From Bacteroidales bacterium (lineage in GTDB: Bacteria; Bacteroidota; Bacteroidia; Bacteroidales; GCA-2748055), in the NCBI GenBank assembly GCA_020636775.1, contig JACJXF010000003.1, positions 62,001-126,000 on the forward strand: 64,000 nt of DNA. The letters run 5' to 3'. The translations under genes were made by a program, and so were the position numbers. Of this stretch, positions 45,130 through 53,050 are shown piece by piece; the first letter of the stretch is position 1; each line of letters begins with the position of its first letter. Under the pieces are notes generated by a model that searched no databases, was not told the DNA's origin, and was given only the letters and a program-made list of their open reading frames with translations.

Positions 45130-46392
45130 TTATTTTACTTTAATAATTTGTTCCCTGTCGGGCCCAACCGAAACATAGCTTACAGGAACCTCTAATTCTT
45201 TTTCGAGGAATGCGATATACTTTTTCAATGCATCCGGAAATTCTTCCTTTGTTCTGACAGCTGTAAGGTCAGTTTTCCAGCCGGGCATATCGGTATAAAC
45301 AGCCTTTGTATTCTCATCGATTTCATAAGGAAAATCCTTTATTGTTTTTCCTTTTGAAATATAGGCTGTAGCCAGACGGATAGTGTCAAAAGTATCAAGG
45401 ACATCAGCTTTTGTCATAATAAGCTGGGTGACTCCGTTGAGCATTATGCTGTATTTCAGTGCCACAAGGTCAATCCAACCGCAGCGACGCGGTCTTCCTG
45501 TGGTAGCTCCAAATTCGTGTCCTATACTACGCAATTCCTCACCGGTAGCATCAAACAGCTCGGTTGGGAATGGGCCGCTTCCTACACGTGTACAATAAGC
45601 TTTAAATATTCCCATAACTTCTCCGATATTCGAGGGTGCAGCTCCAAGACCTGTGCACACACCGGCGCAGATTGTATTGGATGAAGTTACAAAGGGGTAG
45701 GATCCGAAGTCGATATCCAGCATTGTTCCCTGAGCACCTTCTGCCAGGATTCGCTTTCCATCACTGAGGTACTGATGAATGAGATGCTCGCTGTCGATAA
45801 ACTTAAATTTTTTGAGTGTTTCAATCCCTTCAAAAAAGTCGGCTTCTAATTCCTCAATATTATATTCGTAGTCATATATTTTTAGAAGATTGCGGTGCTT
45901 TTCAACCAGAGTATCATATTTAGCCCTGAAGTCCGATTCAATATCTCCAACTCGCAAACCATTTCTCCCGGTTTTGTCCATATAAGTAGGGCCAATTCCT
46001 TTTAGGGTAGATCCGATTTTACCCTTTCCTTTTGCCTGCTCAGATGCGGCATCGAGTATGCGATGGGAAGGGAGTATAAGATGAGCCTTTCTGGAAATCA
46101 CAAGGTTGTGTGTAATGTCAACTCCCATCTGAGCCAGCTTATCGACTTCTTTTTTAAAAATTACAGGATCAAGGACTACTCCATTTCCAATTATATTCAG
46201 AGTATTCTTACGGAAGATTCCGGAAGGAATGTTATGAAGAACATGCTTGATATTATTAAACTCAAGAGTGTGTCCTGCATTGGGACCGCCCTGAAATCGT
46301 GCAATGACATCGTAAGCCGGTGAAAGCACGTCAACAATTTTACCTTTTCCTTCATCTCCCCATTGGAGTCCAAGAATAACATCTATTTTCAA
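45130..46392 (-). CDS. purA: Adenylosuccinate synthetase
   Basis: A 420-residue cytoplasmic enzyme that joins IMP and aspartate using GTP, the first step from IMP to AMP. Motifs: LQWGDEGKGKIVD (GTP P-loop and catalytic Asp), GPNAGHT (catalytic His), IGPTYMDKTGRNGLRVGD, the LAEGAQGTMLDIDFGSYPFVT segment and TTGRPRRCGWIDL. The length is normal. It is read in the direction fur-purA-yhcH, but a terminator separates it from the Fur gene. The yhcH-like gene follows after only 2 bases. Confidence 0.97.
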   Translation of the reverse strand: MKIDVILGLQWGDEGKGKIVDVLSPAYDVIARFQGGPNAGHTLEFNNIKHVLHNIPSGIFRKNTLNIIGNGVVLDPVIFKKEVDKLAQMGVDITHNLVISRKAHLILPSHRILDAASEQAKGKGKIGSTLKGIGPTYMDKTGRNGLRVGDIESDFRAKYDTLVEKHRNLLKIYDYEYNIEELEADFFEGIETLKKFKFIDSEHLIHQYLSDGKRILAEGAQGTMLDIDFGSYPFVTSSNTICAGVCTGLGAAPSNIGEVMGIFKAYCTRVGSGPFPTELFDATGEELRSIGHEFGATTGRPRRCGWIDLVALKYSIMLNGVTQLIMTKADVLDTFDTIRLATAYISKGKTIKDFPYEIDENTKAVYTDMPGWKTDLTAVRTKEEFPDALKKYIAFLEKELEVPVSYVSVGPDREQIIKVK

Positions 46393-46457
46393 GTTGCTGA
46401 ATTTTAATTAAATACAAAAATTATAGTGTCGAAATGACAAAGAATAAAGGTAAAAAA

Positions 46458-46481
46458 AAATCCCTCAGGAAAGAGGGATTT
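46458..46481 (-). terminator. Rho-independent terminator after the Fur-family gene
   Basis: The arms AAATCCCTC (46458-46466) and GAGGGATTT (46473-46481) pair perfectly around a 6-base loop. On the minus strand a T run follows, from the A run before 46458. It lies 30 bases past the stop codon of the Fur gene and upstream of purA. Confidence 0.85.
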
Positions 46482-46510
46482 ATAGTAAAGTTTCAGAAAA
46501 AAGCTTCAAT

Positions 46511-46966
46511 CTATTTTTGAACATCTTTGTTTTCCCGGCTCCTGCCGTAGATATAAAGGGAATGATGCGATGGTTCGAAATTATTCAGCTCACTGGCTGT
46601 ACGAATTATTTCATCAATCCTGGGATCACAGAACTCGATAACTTTTCCCGTGTCGAGGTCAATAAGATGGTCATGCTGCATGCAGCGGTATGCCTTCTCA
46701 AACTGCGCAATGTTTTTACCGAACTGATGCTTGATTACAAGATTACAATCCAGTAAAAGCTCAATGGTATTATACAGAGTAGCCCGGCTCACCCTGTAAT
46801 TTTTATTCTTCATAAAAATGTAAAGCGATTCAATATCAAAATGCCCGTCTCTCGAATATATTTCATCGAGGATGGCATATCTCTCAGGAGTTTTCCTGTG
46901 CCCTTTCTTTTCAAGGTATTCGGTAAATATTTTCTTTACGGTTTCCTTGGTTTCTTCACTTACCAT
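46511..46966 (-). CDS. Fur-family transcriptional regulator lacking both CxxC pairs
   Basis: A 151-residue protein with the Fur winged helix (about 12-85, with GHRKTPERYAILDEIY, YRVSRATLYNTIELLL) and a C-terminal dimerisation and metal domain (about 90-140). The regulatory-metal ligands look present (GHFDIE near 42-46, QHDH at 97-100, SHH near 133-135). The four cysteines that hold structural zinc in many Fur proteins are gone: where CxxC is expected after QHDHLI there is D103 and T106, and in the C-terminal GRCPEC-like place there is GRSREN (S143, N146). It could be Fur, PerR or Zur type; the metal cannot be assigned. Two palindromes lie upstream, which suggests self-regulation. Confidence 0.88.
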   Translation of the reverse strand: MVSEETKETVKKIFTEYLEKKGHRKTPERYAILDEIYSRDGHFDIESLYIFMKNKNYRVSRATLYNTIELLLDCNLVIKHQFGKNIAQFEKAYRCMQHDHLIDLDTGKVIEFCDPRIDEIIRTASELNNFEPSHHSLYIYGRSRENKDVQK

Positions 46967-46967
46967 A

Positions 46968-46980
46968 ACTTAGACTAAGT
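46968..46980. promoter_or_regulatory. Palindrome directly before the Fur-family start codon (putative operator)
   Basis: ACTTAG-A-CTAAGT is a perfect 6-1-6 dyad starting one base from the start codon (46966). The 1-base centre matches the symmetry of known Fur/PerR operators (7-1-7), though the sequence differs from the classical boxes. Confidence 0.45.
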
Positions 46981-47048
46981 AAAAATTAGACCCAAAAATA
47001 AATAAAAATTTGGTAATTAGGGATGTATATAATATTAATTTTAATCAA

Positions 47049-47075
47049 CAAAGTTAATTATCACTGATACAGTGA
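47049..47075 (-). promoter_or_regulatory. -7 box and second palindrome upstream of the Fur-family gene
   Basis: On the minus strand TAACTTTG (47056-47049) is a full Bacteroidota -7 box, 83 bases before the ATG at 46966. Just upstream of it, in the promoter spacer, is a perfect dyad TCACTG-ATA-CAGTGA (47061-47075). A repressor bound there would block the polymerase. Confidence 0.45.
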
Positions 47076-47168
47076 CTTAGTATTTGCAATGCTTGTGAAA
47101 TACTTGATAAATCCCTGTTTAATATTGGAAAAAGGAAATGTTTTCGGCAACCCGTTAGGTACTGATTT

Positions 47169-49385
47169 TTATTCTTTGCTTTCTACACGGTGGACGCTTT
47201 CCACTCCCTTAATCTTCATAAGGTTCATGACCAGGTTATTAAGGTCGAGAGTATTATGCACATAAAGTTCGATGGTTCCCTCAAAGATACCATCGTGACC
47301 ATGAAGGTTAATGGTTCTGATGTTCACGCTCAGTTCTTTTGAAATTACAGTGGTAATGTTATTGTATACCCCGAAGCGGTCGTAGCCATTGAGGGCTATA
47401 GTAACCAGATAAGCCAGAATTTTATGTTTCGTCCATTTAACGGGAATAACGCGGTTTCCCTGCTGTGATGCCAGTCTGACTGCCTCATTGCAACGGGCCT
47501 GGTGAATGGTAACGGTATCAAATTCGTCTTTATAGCCGATAACTTCATCGCCCGGAATCGGATTGCAGCACTTTGCAAGTGTATAGTTTTTCTCATCGTC
47601 GTCGAGTTCTTCACGCACCACAAAAGTGCCTTTGGGAGCCGGTTCAGGATCCTCTTTCCCTTTTGAAAAGGCTGATCCAAGTGAGAGATCCCAATATTTG
47701 ATCCACTTACTCTTGGTATTCTTCTTCAGTATTTTCTTCAGATCATCAAGGGTAACAAGACCGCTCCCTATCTTTGAGTACAGCTCATCTTTTGAGCCGG
47801 CTTCGTAGGCGGGAAGTAATTTTTTAAAGATTCTGGAACTTGGCTGAAGTTTATACTCCTGAAGTTTTTCTTCAAGCAGCTTCTTACCAACTTCGATCCG
47901 GTTCTTGGTTTCAGCTTTAAGTGCAGCCTTAATGGCACTTTTCGCTTTTACCGTAATCACATAATCCAGAAGTTCCCTTTTTACTTTTTGATTTTCAGAA
48001 GTAATAATTTCCACCTGGTCGCCGCTCTGCAGCTGATGGCTAAGGGCTGTGAGATGATGGTTGATTTTTGCTCCAATAGCAGTATTCCCGATTTTTGTAT
48101 GAATTTCATATGCGAAATCAAGGGCGGTTGCTCCTGCGGGCAGGGTTTTTATTTGTCCTTTTGGTGTAAAAACAAAAATTTCCGAAGCAAACAAATTCAT
48201 CTTAAATTCATCGAGGAACTCAAGTGCATCAGAGCTTGGATTTTCAAGTAATTCCCGGATTTTTTTAAGCCATTTATCCAATTCCTTATCATCGGCTCCG
48301 GGCTCTTTATATTTCCAGTGGGCTGCAAATCCTCTTTCTGCTATTTCATCCATTCGATGAGAGCGGATCTGAACTTCTATCCACTTACCATAAGGACCCA
48401 TAACGGTTACGTGGAGAGCTTCGTATCCATTAGCCTTGGGAGTAGATACCCAGTCCCGTATACGGTCGGGCCGGGGAGGATAAATATCGGTTATCAGGGA
48501 ATAAATGTTCCAGCACTGGGTTTTCTCCGGAATACCGGCTATGGGTGTAAATACGATTCGTATGGCAAGCAGGTCAAATATCTCCTCAAATTCCACATTC
48601 TTTTGCTGCATCTTATTCCAGACAGAATAGATGGACTTTGGCCGTCCGCTTAACTGAAATTGAATACCGTTCTTAACCAGCTTATCAATAATAGGCATGG
48701 AGAACTTATTGATCAGGTTGACTCTCTTTTCTTCATTATCCCTGATCTTGGCAACTATCTCATCATAAATCTTTGGATAACGGTATTTAAGAGAAAGGTC
48801 TTCGAGCTCAGTTTTTATGGCATATAAACCCAGACGGTGAGCAAGGGGAGCAAAGAGGTAAATGGTTTCACCTGCAATTTTTATTTGCTTGTGTCTGGGC
48901 AGTGAATCCAGAGTTCGCATGTTGTGCAGTCTGTCGGCAAGCTTAATGATAATTACCCTGACATCATTTGAAAGGGTTAAAAGCATTTTCCTGAAATTCT
49001 CAGCCTGCAGAGATGATTTATTATCAAAGACCCCGGAAATTTTTGTTAATCCGTCAATAAGAAGAGTGATCTTCGGACCAAAATTACTTTCAATATCTTC
49101 AAGGGTGTAGTCGGTATCTTCTACTACATCATGCAGAAGTGCTGCAATAATTGATTTTACTCCAAGTCCGATTTCCAGATTTACTATTTTGGCAACGGCA
49201 ATGGGATGGACAATATAAGGCTCTCCAGACTTTCTTCTCATTCCCCGATGAGCTTCGGAGGCAAAGTTGAACGCCTTGGTAATCAATTCCTTATCAGCTT
49301 CCGAATTGCACATTGTGCAATTATTCAGAAGGTCTTCGAACTGACTCTGTATTAATTCCTGTTCTGTCTTCTCAATTACTGTCAT
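47169..49385 (-). CDS. Bifunctional (p)ppGpp synthetase/hydrolase (RelA/SpoT family)
   Basis: A 738-residue cytoplasmic stringent-response enzyme. The HD hydrolase domain (about 25-200) has HPIAVAKIV and the catalytic HDVVEDT, both intact, so it can probably degrade (p)ppGpp. The synthetase domain (about 230-360) has GRPKSIYSVWNKMQ, TPKANGYEALH and EVQIRSHRMDEIAE, including the Glu and Arg needed for pyrophosphate transfer. TGS (about 395-455) and C-terminal ACT (about 660-738) regulatory domains complete it. In Bacteroidota one Rel-type enzyme commonly does both reactions. It is a single gene; the gap upstream holds the short palindrome TTTCCGGAAA (49403-49412). Confidence 0.95.
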   Translation of the reverse strand: MTVIEKTEQELIQSQFEDLLNNCTMCNSEADKELITKAFNFASEAHRGMRRKSGEPYIVHPIAVAKIVNLEIGLGVKSIIAALLHDVVEDTDYTLEDIESNFGPKITLLIDGLTKISGVFDNKSSLQAENFRKMLLTLSNDVRVIIIKLADRLHNMRTLDSLPRHKQIKIAGETIYLFAPLAHRLGLYAIKTELEDLSLKYRYPKIYDEIVAKIRDNEEKRVNLINKFSMPIIDKLVKNGIQFQLSGRPKSIYSVWNKMQQKNVEFEEIFDLLAIRIVFTPIAGIPEKTQCWNIYSLITDIYPPRPDRIRDWVSTPKANGYEALHVTVMGPYGKWIEVQIRSHRMDEIAERGFAAHWKYKEPGADDKELDKWLKKIRELLENPSSDALEFLDEFKMNLFASEIFVFTPKGQIKTLPAGATALDFAYEIHTKIGNTAIGAKINHHLTALSHQLQSGDQVEIITSENQKVKRELLDYVITVKAKSAIKAALKAETKNRIEVGKKLLEEKLQEYKLQPSSRIFKKLLPAYEAGSKDELYSKIGSGLVTLDDLKKILKKNTKSKWIKYWDLSLGSAFSKGKEDPEPAPKGTFVVREELDDDEKNYTLAKCCNPIPGDEVIGYKDEFDTVTIHQARCNEAVRLASQQGNRVIPVKWTKHKILAYLVTIALNGYDRFGVYNNITTVISKELSVNIRTINLHGHDGIFEGTIELYVHNTLDLNNLVMNLMKIKGVESVHRVESKE

Positions 49386-49574
49386 TTACAGAGTATAAAA
49401 AGTTTCCGGAAATTATTGAATCGTAAAACTGATGTAAATATAGTGAATTCAGCGGGAAAATATTCCGGCATAAAAATTTGATATTCGTATTATTTCACTG
49501 AGTAGGAAAGGAAAAGGTGTTAATAGTATTTTAATAATTCTCTGAATGGTTTGGAAAATTTCTGCTGGCTATTC

Positions 49575-51077
49575 CTATCTTGGATAAAAAACAGTTACAG
49601 GCCCTGTTTTGTTTACCTTTTGACCGTTAAAGGATGAATATTGGATATGATAAATATAAACACCTTCCGGAGCCTGACTGCTTCCGTTAATTTTGCCATC
49701 CCAGCCTGTATATGGGTCTTTCGTGGAAAATACAGAAGTTCCAAACCGGTCGTAGATTATCATCAGGTAATTCTCAGGAATAAAATTTAGCCTTGGGATA
49801 AACAGGTCATTCAGGCCGTCGGCATTGGGAGTAAATGCAGTAGGAAGCCATACATCTGATTTTACTTTTAGATCCAGCTGGTTTGAAAAAGAAGAGTTAT
49901 TGCCTCCATTCTCAACTGCCCGGATTTTGTAGGAAAGAGTTCCCGGGTAATTCTGACCAAAAATTACAGAAAGATCATCGGAGTATGTAAACTGGTTTGT
50001 AAGGCTGGCAATCAGTACCGTGTTTCCGCTAGTATCGATGCGATAAACCTCGTAGCTTCCGGTACCTCCCTCAAAGTTTCGATAGGCATTCCACTCCAGG
50101 GAATTAATGCCTTCATTGTTTTTTCCCAGTAAGAGGATATTACTTCCCAGGTTAGAGGTATCGATTACACTCCCGCAGGTATTCAGGGCAGCTATTTTAT
50201 AAAGGTAGCGGTTTACTGAAGTAAATATTGAATCGTGAATAATTTGCGGGGAGGACAGGATGGAGTTGTAGGATCGTATTATTTCGAACTCTGATAAGGC
50301 GTCACTGGAACGAAGCAGGGCAAAACTTTTTATGGATGAAGTGTCGGTAAAGCTGTACTGAATCTCCACATCCTGAGGTCCGTTTACCGAAAGATAATCC
50401 AGTGAAAGCTGTTCAGGCGGGCCGGGCATATAGGTGTACTTTGAGCAGATATTCGATGATGAAACCAGGGGAGGGTCATTTCTTAGTCCTTCAACAAAAA
50501 AAGAATAATTTGTATTTTCAGGTATATCATATAAAACATAGCTAGAGTCGCTTTCATTTAATCCTGCTATTTTTTTAAAAGAAGAGCCATCTTTTTTTTC
50601 ATAAACATAATATCCACTTACGTTATTTTGCCATCCCAGGTATTTATTCCATTTTACTGTAAGTGTATGATTACAAGAGTCATAACTCACTGTACTGTAA
50701 ATGGTGCTATGAGCAGATGATCGCGTACTGTTTTTGTAACCTGCACTGGTATCTACTGCACTAACAGAATACCTGACAGGTTTATTTCCCGCCAATCCCG
50801 AGTTTAAATGGACATAACTGTTCTGCGAAGCAGGCACCGAATCAAACTTCACCCCTTCGTATCCATTTACGGTTAAAGTTTCATAATATAATATGTACCT
50901 TGCCACCTTGGGAGAAGCACTTTTATTCCAGAAAATTTTAACACTGTTGTTTGCTGTATCTACGCTAACATATCTTATTTCAGGAGGATCAGGCAAATTC
51001 ATTCCTTGTCCGCACAGATACTCTCCGGCGAATAAGCTCAACAAAAAGATGCATGTTGCTGAAAAAATCCCTTTCAT
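49575..51077 (-). CDS. Fibronectin-type surface protein with type B (gliding-motility) sorting domain
   Basis: A 500-residue exported protein with a signal peptide (MKGIFSATCIFLLSLFAGEYLCG), three to four fibronectin-III-like beta-sandwich repeats (about 30-410, e.g. NSVKIFWNKSASPKVARYILY, HTLTVKWNKYLGWQNNVSGYYV), and a C-terminal type B sorting domain of about 90 residues (WLPTAFTPNADGLNDLFIP, YDRFGTSVFSTKDPYTGWDG, EGVYIYHIQY). This CHU_C/gliding-motility-associated domain targets the type IX system. The protein probably works as an adhesin or scaffold on the cell surface; the ligand is unknown. It is divergent from the first ClC gene. Confidence 0.9.
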   Translation of the reverse strand: MKGIFSATCIFLLSLFAGEYLCGQGMNLPDPPEIRYVSVDTANNSVKIFWNKSASPKVARYILYYETLTVNGYEGVKFDSVPASQNSYVHLNSGLAGNKPVRYSVSAVDTSAGYKNSTRSSAHSTIYSTVSYDSCNHTLTVKWNKYLGWQNNVSGYYVYEKKDGSSFKKIAGLNESDSSYVLYDIPENTNYSFFVEGLRNDPPLVSSSNICSKYTYMPGPPEQLSLDYLSVNGPQDVEIQYSFTDTSSIKSFALLRSSDALSEFEIIRSYNSILSSPQIIHDSIFTSVNRYLYKIAALNTCGSVIDTSNLGSNILLLGKNNEGINSLEWNAYRNFEGGTGSYEVYRIDTSGNTVLIASLTNQFTYSDDLSVIFGQNYPGTLSYKIRAVENGGNNSSFSNQLDLKVKSDVWLPTAFTPNADGLNDLFIPRLNFIPENYLMIIYDRFGTSVFSTKDPYTGWDGKINGSSQAPEGVYIYHIQYSSFNGQKVNKTGPVTVFYPR

Positions 51078-51201
51078 GAAAAATTAAACGCTAAATTCTT
51101 ATCTAAAGTATGGTACAATTTGAGCCTAAATTAATTAATTTCAGCGATTATTTTAAATATAGAAATTAACACAGTAGATTGTAAAAAAGGAATTATTTGA
51201 T

Positions 51202-52977
51202 ATGGTGTGGCTTAGACCGGTATTTGAGAGGATTCATAAGCTCAGGTTAAAATATATTCAGCAAAGGCAGTTTATTCTTATCCTTAGTGCGGTGGTCGGC
51301 CTTGTTGTAGGATTTTCTGCTGTAATAATCAAGAACCTTGTACATTTTATACAGGAATTATTAAAATCCGGTTTAAACGGATCCTTGCATTACGCCCTTC
51401 TTTTTATACTTCCCATCGCTGGTATTTTTATCACGGTACTATTTATTCGTTACATTAATAAAAAGCCTGTTGGTGATGGAGTTCCCAGCGTTCTTTATGC
51501 GGTTTCAAAAAAGAGCGGTATAATGGAGTCTCATAATATGTATTCATCCGTTATCAGCAGCGCTCTAACTGTTGGTTTCGGGGGATCTGTAGGACTTGAA
51601 GGGCCTACCGTTGCGACCGGAGCTGCACTGGGATCGAATATCGGAAGAGTTCTCAAACTCAGTTATAAGGAAATTACACTTTTACTTGCCTGTGCATCGG
51701 CAGGAGCCATGTCGGCCATTTTTAAAGCTCCCATTGCCGGTACGGTTTTCGCTCTTGAAGTTATAATGACAGATCTTACCATGGCTGGTTTGATTCCCTT
51801 GCTGATTTCTTCGGTGACAGCTGCATTGACCTCCTATTTCTTTCTGGGCCAGAATGTATTATATGCTTTTTCGGTACATGAACCTTTCCACCTGAACCGA
51901 CTGGTATTTTACCTGATCATAGGTATAGTGACAGGTCTGGTTTCCGTATACTTTTTCCAGGTTTACAATAAGCTTTCGCAGTGGTTTTCAGGTATTGAAA
52001 AATGGCATCACCGGCTTTTGATTGGTGGAGGAGTGCTGGGTATTCTTATTTTTATTTTTCCGGCTTTATACGGCGAAGGATACCAGCAGATCAATAATAT
52101 GCTCGCGGGAAATTATGGTTATCTCTTTGAAAATACATTTTATTCCTCAATGGCAGGAAACATATGGATAGTGCTGGGTTTACTGAGCCTGCTGATTCTT
52201 TTTAAATCGGTAGCCTTAAACCTGACCTTCGGAGCAGGTGGGATAGGAGGGATTTTTGCTCCAACCTTATTTACCGGAGCCGCTACGGGTTTGTTCTTTG
52301 GATTATTAATGAACAAACTTGGATTTCCCATTAATCCAAGCAATTTTGCCCTGATCGGGATGGCCGGATTAATTGCCGGGGTGATTCATGCCCCGCTTAC
52401 TGCTATATTTCTTATTGCTGAGCTGACCGGGGGATATGAATTGCTCATGCCTATTATGATCAGCGCAACCATAAGCTATGCTACAGTCAGAATGTTCGAG
52501 AAAAACTCAGTTTATACCGTGCAGCTTGCCAGGCGCGGGGCGCTCTTTACGCACGACAAAGATAAGAATGTTTTATTAATGATGAGCGTGAATGATCTGA
52601 TTGAAACAAATTTCAATAAAATTCATCCTGAGGATAAACTCGGTTACCTGGTGAAAGTTATTACTTCCAGCCACAGAAATATTTTCCCGGTGGTAGATGC
52701 CGAGGATAATTTTATGGGAATTGTTAAACTGGATGACATCAGGCAGATAATATTCAAAACCAAATTGTACAATAAAACCCTGGTAAAAGAATTGATGTTT
52801 ACTCCCCAGTTTACCATAAGTCCTGATGAACCTATGGAAGAAGTGGTGCATAAGTTCACCGTCAGCGGGCGTTTCAATATCGCCGTTATTAAAGATGGCA
52901 AATACCTGGGCTTTGTGTCCCGTGCAAAGGTCTTCTCTGCCTACCGTGATTTGGTGCATGAAATCTCAGAGGAATAA
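51202..52977 (+). CDS. ClC-family chloride transporter or channel with CBS pair (first copy)
   Basis: A 591-residue protein: the ClC membrane domain (about 25-435) followed by two CBS domains (about 450-590). The gating Glu is present (E133 in GSVGLEGPTV). The second Glu used by proton-coupled exchangers (E203 in ClC-ec1) is Val (V187 in FALEVIM), as in true channels. The chloride-binding Tyr is present (SVYTVQLAR), and the GGIFAPTLF motif matches GxFxP. The start of the pore region reads GDGVPS instead of GSGIPE. The CBS pair may bind nucleotides. It is followed after 73 bases by a paralogue of equal length. Confidence 0.92.
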   Translation: MVWLRPVFERIHKLRLKYIQQRQFILILSAVVGLVVGFSAVIIKNLVHFIQELLKSGLNGSLHYALLFILPIAGIFITVLFIRYINKKPVGDGVPSVLYAVSKKSGIMESHNMYSSVISSALTVGFGGSVGLEGPTVATGAALGSNIGRVLKLSYKEITLLLACASAGAMSAIFKAPIAGTVFALEVIMTDLTMAGLIPLLISSVTAALTSYFFLGQNVLYAFSVHEPFHLNRLVFYLIIGIVTGLVSVYFFQVYNKLSQWFSGIEKWHHRLLIGGGVLGILIFIFPALYGEGYQQINNMLAGNYGYLFENTFYSSMAGNIWIVLGLLSLLILFKSVALNLTFGAGGIGGIFAPTLFTGAATGLFFGLLMNKLGFPINPSNFALIGMAGLIAGVIHAPLTAIFLIAELTGGYELLMPIMISATISYATVRMFEKNSVYTVQLARRGALFTHDKDKNVLLMMSVNDLIETNFNKIHPEDKLGYLVKVITSSHRNIFPVVDAEDNFMGIVKLDDIRQIIFKTKLYNKTLVKELMFTPQFTISPDEPMEEVVHKFTVSGRFNIAVIKDGKYLGFVSRAKVFSAYRDLVHEISEE

Positions 52978-53016
52978 ATACAGGCTTTATTTTTTCTAAA
53001 AAAATCATTCTTATGG

Positions 53017-53046
53017 TTGAAGAATAACTCTTCAATGTTACCTTTG
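53017..53046 (+). promoter_or_regulatory. Promoter of the second ClC gene with a palindrome in its spacer
   Basis: TTG (53017-53019) and TACCTTTG (53039-53046, a full -7 box) are 19 bases apart, the expected Bacteroidota spacing. Between them, overlapping the -33, is a perfect inverted repeat TTGAAGA-ATAAC-TCTTCAA (53017-53035). Transcription would start near 53051, which is the GTG start codon, so the mRNA would be leaderless. Confidence 0.6.
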
Positions 53047-53050
53047 CGCT

